This document shows positions 18,023 through 27,076 of a stretch of 43,253 nucleotides of DNA, in pieces. The stretch comes from Cryptosporidium bovis. Lineage: Eukaryota > Apicomplexa > Conoidasida > Eucoccidiorida > Cryptosporidiidae. Position 1 is the first letter of the stretch; the number at the start of each line of letters is the position of its first letter. The translations under genes were made by a program, and so were the position numbers. The stretch is taken from assembly GCA_009768925.2 (NCBI GenBank), contig VHIT02000032.1, positions 1-43,253 of the forward strand, in the 5' to 3' direction. The notes below the pieces were generated by a model. The model had not been told where the DNA came from. It was given only the letters and a program-made list of their open reading frames with translations, and did not search any database.

Positions 18023-20287
18023 ATGGATTTAATAGTAAAGTTACCGATAGAATTGGATGCAGATGAACTACTTATGGCTAACAGGAAGAAAATTTTGGAA
18101 GAGTGGAATCTACCGATTTTATGTGTTAAGCTATGGGAAAAGAGTGATTTGGAAAGATTAGAGAGTGATAATGAAAAAATTATAAAAGATCTGTCAAATA
18201 TATTTTCGAATTTAATAAAGCTTTCTCATTCACTTTATGTTTCAACAATGACTGAAAAAGATGCATATTTAGCTTTGGCGTACTCCAGGACTGAATATAA
18301 CACCTTGAATGAAGGTAGTGAAACATTGGATGATATGGTAGGTGAAACAAACAAAATACAGAGTTTGATATGCGTTTGTTCAAGTTACATTTTAAAAGTT
18401 CCATTTTACAATCCAATAGTAATGATTAAAGCTCTTTTGCAGCTAAAAGGAATATTTAAAATGGAGATGAAAACTTATGAAAGTAGTAAATTAGATAAAC
18501 CATTTGATAAGATTGAGAATAATTATTTATTTCTCCTCGAGCACTGTTTAAATGTGGTTATGGATACTTTGAGCAAAATCTGTAATTTTGAACATGATTA
18601 TGACGATCCTAGAGATGCTTCATTAGATCAAGACTTTAAAATAGACACTTCTTACTTTGATAACATAATAAGGGACTTTAAATCACCAGATGGTACTCCT
18701 CAGATACATTTGAGGAAAATTGGGGTAGGAATTCATCCTGAACATGGAAGAGGCTTTTTTTCAACGGAAAAAATTGAGCCAGATACGAACATAATTGAGA
18801 TATCTGTTCCTTGTGCAATAAATTTCTATACAGCACTTTTTTCCGAGGATTTTGGGTATGTAGCACGATACCTAACCAATCCTACACATTATTTGAATGA
18901 AATGAGATCTTTTAGCAAACATATGGGCAGTGACTATGAAAGTAATTCTAACATTTTTCCTATAAACTGTAATGAAAAGGAAACGATGTTCCTCCCAATT
19001 GATTCCGATTCAATTTTAATGTTGTTTATTATTTTTCAAATCTACAAGGGTAATAATTCTAAGTGGCATAAAGTAATATCTACATGGCAAGACCCAACGC
19101 ATGCAATTAATCAAAATTTATACATGGCGCCAAAAGAAGTAACTAGTTTTTTATCTTATGGTGGGAATGATTTTTCATCGAGGGTGTCCAATAATGTTGA
19201 TGAACTTTATGAATTGTTAGAACATGTTCACTACCTTTTTGACTTTATTCAACAAGAGGCAATAAAATTGAGCGAAAATTCGAACGGTAATGTATATAAA
19301 AGCATTAAATTCTTTAGGGATTTTAACTATAAAGACATATTTACTTGGAAATCATTAAATAAAGTAAAGTACGTATTGGATACAAGGTCATTTAGCATAA
19401 AATTTTGGCCTTTGAACAAGTGCTACTACAAGTATTCCATATTGGAAGAGTCAGACAATGATAACAATTTGATAAAACAATCTTTGGATGATGAAGATAT
19501 TCGAATAATAAGTATTCCAGTATTGGATTTTTCCCCAGAAAACTTTGACAGAATTGTTGATTTATTATTACCTGTTCCAACAGAATGTGTTCGAACGATA
19601 CTCCCAGTGGCAGATATGTTTAACCATTCCCATTTGGCACCTTGTTCAACACCAAAGATAGATTATGAAAGGAATATGTTGGTTGTGAGGAATGAGGTTG
19701 AAATAGATAAGAATAGGGAGGTTTATATAAGATATGGTATCTTAACAAGTAATGAGTGTCTGTATGGATATGGATTTATTCCAGTAACAAAACCCATACC
19801 AGGTTTGTTTGATACATTAACACTAAATTTTGAGCCAGAAGAGGACGACCCACTCTATAAGGTAAAAATGTTGGTATTAAAACATTTAAATGTGCCAACT
19901 GATCATATATTCTCTAAATTGTCTTCAGAAAAATTAACAAATGTAGATTTATTGATTAAGTGTGTTGAAATTGTAACTTCAGATGACCCAATTTCTATTA
20001 TCAAAGATTGGGATAAGGAAGGTGACAATTCAAAAAGGAGAAAAAGAGCTTACAACAGAGCGAGCTATACGAGACTTGTTCCAGAAATTTTAGAAAGCCT
20101 GTTAACTCCATGTATTGAAAAATATGACAAATTAATGAATTATAAGTTATCTAAAAATGACGACCCTTCCTTAATACCTTATTGGTTTGATGACTGGGGT
20201 GATAGGGCAATAAAATACTATTCAAATCAAATAGATCTGATTAAACTTTCACTCAATGTATTTAAAAATAGCAGAAACGAGAAATAA
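18023..20287 (+). CDS. SET-domain protein of the Rubisco-LSMT / SETD3 type (754 aa)
   Basis: Likely a protein lysine or histidine methyltransferase. The N-SET part begins near residue 232 (GVGIHPEHGRGFFSTEKI). The catalytic part is at about 525-585, with VADMFNHSHLAPC (the RFxNHxC-like S-adenosylmethionine pocket), then VYIRYGILTSNECLYGYGFIP, matching the YGxxxNxxxLxxYGF signature of the LSMT/SETD3/SETD6 class. A substrate-binding-like helical C-terminal domain follows. The split SET core is separated by about 290 residues, longer than usual. A roughly 220-residue helical N-terminal extension has no match I recognise. No signal peptide; nuclear or cytosolic. The substrate cannot be predicted. 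Confidence 0.87.
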   Translation: MDLIVKLPIELDADELLMANRKKILEEWNLPILCVKLWEKSDLERLESDNEKIIKDLSNIFSNLIKLSHSLYVSTMTEKDAYLALAYSRTEYNTLNEGSETLDDMVGETNKIQSLICVCSSYILKVPFYNPIVMIKALLQLKGIFKMEMKTYESSKLDKPFDKIENNYLFLLEHCLNVVMDTLSKICNFEHDYDDPRDASLDQDFKIDTSYFDNIIRDFKSPDGTPQIHLRKIGVGIHPEHGRGFFSTEKIEPDTNIIEISVPCAINFYTALFSEDFGYVARYLTNPTHYLNEMRSFSKHMGSDYESNSNIFPINCNEKETMFLPIDSDSILMLFIIFQIYKGNNSKWHKVISTWQDPTHAINQNLYMAPKEVTSFLSYGGNDFSSRVSNNVDELYELLEHVHYLFDFIQQEAIKLSENSNGNVYKSIKFFRDFNYKDIFTWKSLNKVKYVLDTRSFSIKFWPLNKCYYKYSILEESDNDNNLIKQSLDDEDIRIISIPVLDFSPENFDRIVDLLLPVPTECVRTILPVADMFNHSHLAPCSTPKIDYERNMLVVRNEVEIDKNREVYIRYGILTSNECLYGYGFIPVTKPIPGLFDTLTLNFEPEEDDPLYKVKMLVLKHLNVPTDHIFSKLSSEKLTNVDLLIKCVEIVTSDDPISIIKDWDKEGDNSKRRKRAYNRASYTRLVPEILESLLTPCIEKYDKLMNYKLSKNDDPSLIPYWFDDWGDRAIKYYSNQIDLIKLSLNVFKNSRNEK

Positions 20288-20437
20288 TATTTATTATATA
20301 AAGCATGATTGAGTCAGTGCGTTGTAACAATTATAGGTTGTAACCGAAGAAGTGTATGAAAAGAAATAACAAAGGGAAAAAGTGACACTAATAATTCGGA
20401 ACATCAATATTTATTAGTAATACTTATTTTGTAAACA

Positions 20438-20842
20438 TTATACTAGAATTTGTTCTATCTGATCTTTTATTTCTATAATTTGTGATGACAGGCTAGACCC
20501 ATCTTTTGAAACAATCGCTGCTGCTATAACTGGTCTGGAAACACCACAAGCTCGTCCTAAAGCAACTTTTGAACGAACAAATACGTAAGGTGTGTTCTTA
20601 TCCTCGCAAACTAAAGGCAGGTGAAGAAGAATTTCCAGAGGCTCAGCATCAGCAGCAAGTAAAACTACCTCAGCTATACCTCTATTGAGAGCCTTTGTAG
20701 CTTCATTTGCTCCCTTTTTAAGTTGTTTGTAATTACAAGCCTGTTGTACTAGATTTATTATTTTATTGTTTAGTTCTGGACTTGCTAGTGGAAATGCTTT
20801 GGGATTAAAGCCTGTATCTTCGTTTGCCTCGTTCTTGCTCAT
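20438..20842 (-). CDS. SNU13: SNU13 / NHP2L1 (15.5K) K-turn binding protein (134 aa)
   Basis: An L7Ae-family RNA-binding protein of the U4/U6.U5 tri-snRNP and box C/D snoRNPs. The core reads [19 protein letters not shown], then [29 protein letters not shown] and [16 protein letters not shown], nearly invariant in the family. I start at the ATG at 20842 (MSKNEAN), because the frame extends only one further non-ATG triplet upstream. Convergent with the SET gene, with about 150 bp between stops. Highly expressed housekeeping gene expected. Confidence 0.95.
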   Translation of the reverse strand: MSKNEANEDTGFNPKAFPLASPELNNKIINLVQQACNYKQLKKGANEATKALNRGIAEVVLLAADAEPLEILLHLPLVCEDKNTPYVFVRSKVALGRACGVSRPVIAAAIVSKDGSSLSSQIIEIKDQIEQILV

Positions 20843-21210
20843 TGGCAATGTTTTTTACTCCAATAAGTCGTATTTTAAATATTAAGTTAAAAAGAAATCT
20901 TTTGAAATACGGATGTATTGTCAAACAGAGACTTTTCAAGACCTATTTTCCTAGTCTTATTTTTTCAACTTTAAATAGCGGAAAAACGGTATATTACTAT
21001 ATTGATAACCTTAATAGTTTGGCGACAAAAATAGCTAATTTAATTATATAGCATTTATTTATTAAACAATTGTTTGGAATAAAATGGTGCCATATTAAAA
21101 TCAACAATTAACTATTCAAGTTTCCGTACTAATAACAAAAATTCCTTTGTATACATACTTATATTTAACCAAGGTACCGAATATAGGTCTACCCTGAAGC
21201 GCCTTCGTTG

Positions 21211-21216
21211 GGCGCC
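21211..21216. promoter_or_regulatory. GGCGCC element (distal) upstream of ISWI
   Basis: TTGGGCGCCAAACG, about 540 bp upstream of the ATG at 21756; the core extends to an E2F-like GGGCGCCAAA. Confidence 0.5.
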
Positions 21217-21453
21217 AAACGCTCATTTCAAATAGTGTTTTAAAGATTTAAGAATAATTGGAAAAGGCAACTTGGTAGCTGTTGTTTTGTTAATGTAAAT
21301 GGAGCGCAGATAAAGTTATAAGTGTTTGCAATAATATAAGAGTCTTGTTAACACAATAAGGGAGAATTAATTGGTTTAAATCACGAATATTCACAGTGGA
21401 ATACACTATTTTTCACAAATGAATTAAAGTGATTATTAGCACGTTGGTGGCTT

Positions 21454-21459
21454 GGCGCC
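21454..21459. promoter_or_regulatory. GGCGCC element (proximal) upstream of ISWI
   Basis: TTGGCGCCAA is a 10-bp perfect palindrome about 300 bp upstream of the ATG at 21756. Confidence 0.5.
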
Positions 21460-21755
21460 AATTGTGTTTTCAAAAATATGATTTAAAAATAGTGTGATAG
21501 AATTTGTGTTTGATTGAGAAAGGATAATGTATACGTAGTTGAGGAGAATATATTATATTAAAGGGGTATATTTTTGAAATAACTTTATAGTAAGTAGATA
21601 CACCGGAGAGGATAAAGATACATAGACCATTTGGTTTTTGCCAGAAAAAAGTGTAGACTAGGAGTGAGTGAGATGTCAAGTAGTTGGTAAAAAGAGAACT
21701 TGAAACAAAAATAAAAAAGACCTTACGAGTTTAAGAATAGTTGGCTGAAAATAAA

Positions 21756-24700
21756 ATGGTTGAAACGTACGATAATAATGAACTTGAGAAGAGTATTGAT
21801 AATGAAACAAGACCAGATATTGAAATGAAGATGGAGGATGACACCATAATGAACAATGATGACGATTCATCTACACCTATGGATAATGGAATAGAGAATT
21901 CTGAAAGTTTTTTAAGAAGAGAAGTTGACCTGCATTACAAGGTTGCAAATGAAATCAAAGACGGTTTAAAGATGAGCAATGAAAATAATGGAGAGGAGGG
22001 AGGAATGTCAAGACTAAAGTTGTTGTTGGATCAGAGCGAAGCATATACAAGTTACATATTGGCGAGATCCTTGAACTCTGTGAAGTATGAGAAGAAGAAG
22101 AAATGTGACAGTGGTGAGGAACACGGAATTGATGTGGTTAATTACAATGAGCTTGGTGTGAAAGAGTATTCTGAATCAATTGAAAGAGTAACTGAAAAAG
22201 GGAAGAATAAGAAATTCAAGATTGGAGATAAGCATGAGCATATTATGAATAAAGAAGACGATACCGAGCTATTTAGGGAAACTGAAGAGGAAATATACGG
22301 GTATAGAACACATACACGTTTGCAGGCACAACCGAGTTGCATAGAAAATGGTCAATTAAAACCATATCAGTTGGAAGGTTTAAACTGGTTAATTAATTTG
22401 TACGAGGGAGGACTGAACGGAATACTGGCAGATGAAATGGGTTTGGGGAAAACGTTTCAATCGATATCATTAATGGCATATTTAAGAGAATATAGAAAAA
22501 TAAAGGGTTTGCATTTAGTGTTATCTCCAAAGTCTACGATTGGGAACTGGATGAATGAGATAAACAAATTTTGTCCAAGCATAAACGCAATAAAATTTTT
22601 GGGAAATGTAGAAGAAAGAAGTGAATTAATTAATTCAACACTAATCAATGTTGACAATAGAAACTCACTAAACGGGAGTTGCGATGTAATTGTTACTTCA
22701 TATGAAATGTTGCTCAAGGAGAAGTCTTGGTTTATGAAAAGGAACTATCACTCTATAATAATTGACGAAGCACACAGAATAAAGAATGAGGCATCTAAAT
22801 TGAGCCAAACTGTAAGGATGTTGAAAACTAGATTTAGATTATTGTTAACTGGAACTCCACTACAAAACAGTTTGAAAGAGTTGTGGTCGCTGCTGAATTT
22901 CTTGTATCCAGAAATATTTGCATCATCAGACGAGTTTGAGGGTTTGTTTGAATCCCAAAATAATGAGGATGAGAACACTATAATTGGAAGGTTTCACAAG
23001 ATATTACGTCCATTTATGCTTAGAAGGGTAAAATCTGAGGTTGAAATAGATATTCCACCAAAAAAAGAAATATTATTGTACGTACCACTTACAAACATGC
23101 AGAGAAATCTATACAAAGATTTGCTTTCCAAAAATGTTGACGCCTTACAGGAAAAAGAAGGAGGAAAATTGAGGCTTATTAACCTTGCAATGCAACTAAG
23201 AAAAGCCTGTAACCACCCGTACTTATTCGATGGCTATGAAGATAAGACGGTTGATCCGTTTGGCGAACATGTTGTTGAAAATTCTGGAAAAATGATATTA
23301 ATGGACCGTTTAATTAAGAAACTGATTAATAATGGTAGCAGAATATTAATATTTAGCCAGATGTCAAGGGTTTTGGACATACTTGAGGATTATTGTTATA
23401 TGAGAAAATACCCATACTGTAGAATAGATGGTAATACATCTGGGGATGATAGAGACAAACAAATATATGATTTTAACAAAGAGGGAAGCGATAAACTTGT
23501 TTTTTTGCTGTCAACAAGAGCTGGTGGTTTGGGTATTAATTTAGCCACTGCTGATATTGTCATTCTTTATGATTCAGATTGGAATCCACAAGTAGATCTT
23601 CAAGCCATGGACAGGGCTCATAGAATTGGACAAAAGAAACCGGTGTTTGTATTTAGATTGTGTCACGAACATACTATTGAGGAGAAAATTATAGAACGAG
23701 CGAATTTAAAGCTTCAGTTGGACTTTGCTATTATTCAACAAGGAAGACTTAAAGGATTAGGAGCTGCTGGAGCAGGAGGCAGTGGCCTGCCTTCATGTGT
23801 GGAGAACAATTCAAATATTCTTTCAAAGAATGAGTTAATGAATATGATACAGTACGGTGCCAACGAGATACTGAAGGCCACGAATGTTAACATTACTGAT
23901 GAAGATATAGAGGCGATTATATCGGGTGGTGAAAAGAGAACTGAATCATTGCAGATGAAGGTACAAAAGCATATTCAGGGATCGTTGTTGAATTTCAGTC
24001 TAAATAATCATAATAATGGAAGGGAAGGAGATAAAAGAAACGTATCTGGAGAGGGTACAGGTGGTGGGAATCAGTCTATAAATTCACTTTATGAATTCGA
24101 GGGAATAGACTATAATGAAATACAAAAACAACAGGATAGACAGGCATGGGGGAAAATATCGATAGAAAAAATAGACCAAGAACGCGAGGAAAGAAGAAGA
24201 GGGAGGATGGAAAACTATACATTAAAGTTAATAAATAAATATATAAATAAGCAGAGCAGTTTGAGAGGATTAGACAAACTTCCACCAATGTATGAATGGC
24301 AGTTTTACGACAAGAAACGCATTATGGAATTACACAACAAGGAGACTAAATATTTGTCTGAACTAAATTCTAGTCTTGTGAAACTATCTCAAAAAAGCAA
24401 TATGACGTTTATAGACGAGAATTCACTTTTAATTCCGGAAACTGATGTCCCTTTGAGTAACAGTGAAATCAAGGATTTAACAATTGAAGAAAAGGAGGAA
24501 AAGAAGAAACTTATTCAAAGTGGATTTAAGAACTGGACAAGGAGAGAATTTAATTTACTCTTAAGAGCCATTGAGTCAAAAGGGATTGAAAATATTTCTG
24601 CCATCTCTAATTACTTTCCAAATAAGGACGAGAAAGAGGTTAGGGAATACATAGATGTGCTTATGAAAAGAGGTCCGGAGGAACTTACTGATTGGAGTAG

Positions 24701-25205
24701 ATACATTAAACGAATTCAATCTAGCAAGGAAGATCAAAAGAAAAAACAAGAATTTAATGAAATAATTAAGAACAAACTTAGTCAATATAGTGATCCATGG
24801 AGAGAGTTGGAGCTTGAAAGCCTTAATATATACAACAAACAGGGGAAAAATATGAATTTTACTTCAATTGAGGACAGATACATTCTAAACTACACTCTCA
24901 TATTTGGATACGGCAACTGGGAGCAAATTCTTTTAGCAATTAAAAGTGACCATATCTTTAGTTTCAATTGGTTTATTAAAACTAGAGATGCAAATGATAT
25001 CTACAAAAGAGTAGACTATATAATCAAAGCTATAAAAAGAAATGAGTTAAATAAAACCAATAACAATCAGACTGAACCATTTATTGTGACTGATACGAAG
25101 ACAAATAATAATGAGAGTGAAAATTCTATTGACAGTGTTAGAACTGAAGCCGATAACACAATTGTTAAATCAAACAGCGAATTAGTTGTTGCTGGACAAA
25201 GTTGA
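21756..25205 (+). CDS. ISWI / SNF2L-type chromatin remodelling ATPase (1149 aa)
   Basis: Slides nucleosomes using ATP. I start at the ATG at 21756 because the frame upstream of it contains only a TTG. The SNF2 ATPase starts near residue 195 (GQLKPYQLEGLNWL). Walker A is ADEMGLGKT (about 225-233), the DEAH box IIIDEAHRIKNE (about 335-345), motif III LLTGTPLQNS, and the C-lobe carries STRAGGLGINL and DRAHRIGQ. After the ATPase come a HAND-like region (about 700-760), a SANT domain (about 940-990, FKNWTRREFNLLLRAIESKG) and a SLIDE domain (about 1035-1105, TSIEDRYILNYTLIFGYGNW). These three downstream domains separate ISWI from other SNF2 classes. An acidic, charged N-terminus precedes it. Confidence 0.95.
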   Translation: MVETYDNNELEKSIDNETRPDIEMKMEDDTIMNNDDDSSTPMDNGIENSESFLRREVDLHYKVANEIKDGLKMSNENNGEEGGMSRLKLLLDQSEAYTSYILARSLNSVKYEKKKKCDSGEEHGIDVVNYNELGVKEYSESIERVTEKGKNKKFKIGDKHEHIMNKEDDTELFRETEEEIYGYRTHTRLQAQPSCIENGQLKPYQLEGLNWLINLYEGGLNGILADEMGLGKTFQSISLMAYLREYRKIKGLHLVLSPKSTIGNWMNEINKFCPSINAIKFLGNVEERSELINSTLINVDNRNSLNGSCDVIVTSYEMLLKEKSWFMKRNYHSIIIDEAHRIKNEASKLSQTVRMLKTRFRLLLTGTPLQNSLKELWSLLNFLYPEIFASSDEFEGLFESQNNEDENTIIGRFHKILRPFMLRRVKSEVEIDIPPKKEILLYVPLTNMQRNLYKDLLSKNVDALQEKEGGKLRLINLAMQLRKACNHPYLFDGYEDKTVDPFGEHVVENSGKMILMDRLIKKLINNGSRILIFSQMSRVLDILEDYCYMRKYPYCRIDGNTSGDDRDKQIYDFNKEGSDKLVFLLSTRAGGLGINLATADIVILYDSDWNPQVDLQAMDRAHRIGQKKPVFVFRLCHEHTIEEKIIERANLKLQLDFAIIQQGRLKGLGAAGAGGSGLPSCVENNSNILSKNELMNMIQYGANEILKATNVNITDEDIEAIISGGEKRTESLQMKVQKHIQGSLLNFSLNNHNNGREGDKRNVSGEGTGGGNQSINSLYEFEGIDYNEIQKQQDRQAWGKISIEKIDQEREERRRGRMENYTLKLINKYINKQSSLRGLDKLPPMYEWQFYDKKRIMELHNKETKYLSELNSSLVKLSQKSNMTFIDENSLLIPETDVPLSNSEIKDLTIEEKEEKKKLIQSGFKNWTRREFNLLLRAIESKGIENISAISNYFPNKDEKEVREYIDVLMKRGPEELTDWSRYIKRIQSSKEDQKKKQEFNEIIKNKLSQYSDPWRELELESLNIYNKQGKNMNFTSIEDRYILNYTLIFGYGNWEQILLAIKSDHIFSFNWFIKTRDANDIYKRVDYIIKAIKRNELNKTNNNQTEPFIVTDTKTNNNESENSIDSVRTEADNTIVKSNSELVVAGQS

Positions 25206-25323
25206 TTTAGAGATATATTTTGTTCATATATGTTCATAACTTTGGTTTGTTAGAAACAGAGAAAATGTCTTATTTTTAATTATTGTATGTATGCCAACGT
25301 TATTAATGTTTTAGAAGCACTTT

Positions 25324-26333
25324 TTAGTTTGTAAATCTATTTATCAAGTCATTATAGTCGCACCTAAATTCACCTATTCCCAAGTCTTTGTTTATTTTGT
25401 TATGAAAATCACACATCCATAATACAAAGTCCTTTCTACTATCCAATCTAAGCATTATTGTTTTACGTTGTTACATTTTTGAATTTAAGGCGAGTTGTAA
25501 TTGTTTATTTGCGTTTAAATATTAGCAATTCATTTAGTGAACAATTTTATTTCAATGGAAATCCATTTCAATATAACTTACCTTGGAGGAAATTCATGAA
25601 TCAACTTCTTCATGCCATTTCTACAAGTTTTACAGGGATAAACATCTGAAAAGTTCCTTATCCAATCGTTATATCTCTTACATTTTGAAACAATATTAAT
25701 GGATAAAAGCAAATTTTAAATGAACAATGTTAAAACATTTATGAATTGAGTGAGTAAATATTCCAATTATTGTGGAATTAAAATATGTATACTGGAGAAA
25801 AAAGCACTTGCTCTTAAAGTCCATTCCACAAAGTAACATACCTTTTTTATTGTTTCGTCTGGACTTTCAGGATATTTATTTGCCATGCTATGTAGCTAAA
25901 TTGAAATATTTGAAGTGAAATTGTGTGGTTAGTGCGTAGTGTATAACCTACATAAAGCCATGAAGCTCTCCCTATTTCCCTTATATTTGGGGGTTTTCCA
26001 CCTCCTTCACTTGCTAAACTAGCTCCCACCTTCGAGTTGTTCTATTATTAAAGTTAGCGTGATAAAAATAGTTATGAATAAAATAATCGCCCTTTTCATT
26101 CTATTCGTTGAGTCCACGGAAGAAGACATATAAAAAAGGAGATATTTAGATTGAATTGTCTATAAATCACTTATCTATGGAGCAAATTGATTGCTTTCAA
26201 GTCAAATTCTTCATTCTATCAGATTTAATTTGACTAACGAATGCACTGCAAAAAGGAGAAAAGAACTTACTATATCATACTCGTTGCAACTCTCTTCTAT
26301 ACACTGTTCATTTATCTTTTTCCAGAAAAACAT
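25324..26333 (-). CDS. ERV1: ERV1/ALR FAD-linked sulfhydryl oxidase, five exons (141 aa)
   Basis: Oxidises thiols to disulfides with FAD; Erv1 works in the mitochondrial intermembrane space. Exons on the minus strand are 26333-26271, 26041-25952, 25895-25842, 25676-25582 and 25447-25324. Introns of 229, 56, 165 and 134 bp begin GTAAGT, GTAGGT, GTATGT and GTAAGT and end AG, and all joins are in frame. The protein reads MFFWKKINEQCIEESC (an N-terminal C-x4-C shuttle pair), then GRASWLYLHSMANKYP, the redox pair YPCKTC, the FAD motif CDFHNKIN, and the family's C-x16-C. Spacing from YP to the redox pair equals human ALR residue for residue. The first exon is the least certain. It is convergent with ISWI and relevant to the Cryptosporidium mitosome. 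Confidence 0.88.
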
Positions 26334-27076
26334 TTAAAAAAGATTCAAAACTGGTAAAGAAAAACCTGTACAAGGGAAACATATTCTATTTATTCACTGA
26401 AAATACAAATTCGATATTTACAAAAACTTACTGCACAAAATTTGTTTAAGCCTCAAGTACTCGGTCTAATCATACACTTTGATTCGAATTCATAAACATA
26501 TAAAAACAGTGATGCACCAATATTTATTCTCGCGGCTCCAAATACTTAATTTGCTTTAAGGTGTTCATATATGCAAGTTAATTCATTCAAGATCAATGTT
26601 GGCGCTCTTTCGATACCCTAACGATTTTTTAATAAATATATTTAAAGAAAAAAAGGCAATACGAATGAACCATGTATACGACAAAATTCCTGAAAACAAA
26701 CAGCTTTGTACCAGTTTAAGGCTTGGAAAAAAGAGAGCAAGTTAACCCAATTAATTACACCAAAGGCAACAAGGTTAACATGAATTAAAACTCGGTAATG
26801 ATCATGGAGTTAGCGCCTTTATTTTAATTTTTGAAAAGTGAAGGAAAAAATCACCGAGAAAAGTATAGATAGCAATTAATTGATTAAAATAATAAGTTTG
26901 CCATTTTAGTAATTAATAAAAAAAGTAAATCAGATCATTGTAATATCATTTCAAACACTGATGTAGCAGGTACCGTTAAGTTTACGATATAGGACTTGGA
27001 TTATTATTTACTAATAAGAAAAGTGAACCAACTATTATTGAGCATACACTAGGTTGTTATTTTTTACTAACAAGGA
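26334..27076. other. Divergent promoter region ERV1 / multipass gene
   Basis: AT-rich spacer with no gene. Two half-sites related to GGCGCC occur (TTGGCGCTC near 26600, TAGCGCC near 26812). Confidence 0.5.

Larger units (their letters stand above)
20843..21755. other. Intergenic / divergent promoter SNU13 - ISWI
   Basis: About 0.9 kb with two GGCGCCA elements (21211, 21454) and a half-related GAAGCGCC at 21197. A 67-codon plus-strand ORF from the ATG at 20848 has no recognisable features and starts 6 bp from the SNU13 ATG; I do not call it. Confidence 0.5.

Noticed and set aside
20848-21051. 67-codon plus-strand ORF divergent from SNU13
   Set aside because: Its ATG is 6 bp from the SNU13 ATG in the promoter, its composition looks random, and no domain or signal is visible.
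25458-26029. Short frames taken as independent genes at 25458-25649 and 25847-26029
   Set aside because: The first is antisense to an ERV1 intron and exon; the second is the ERV1 exon 2 frame read on into its intron from a GTG.
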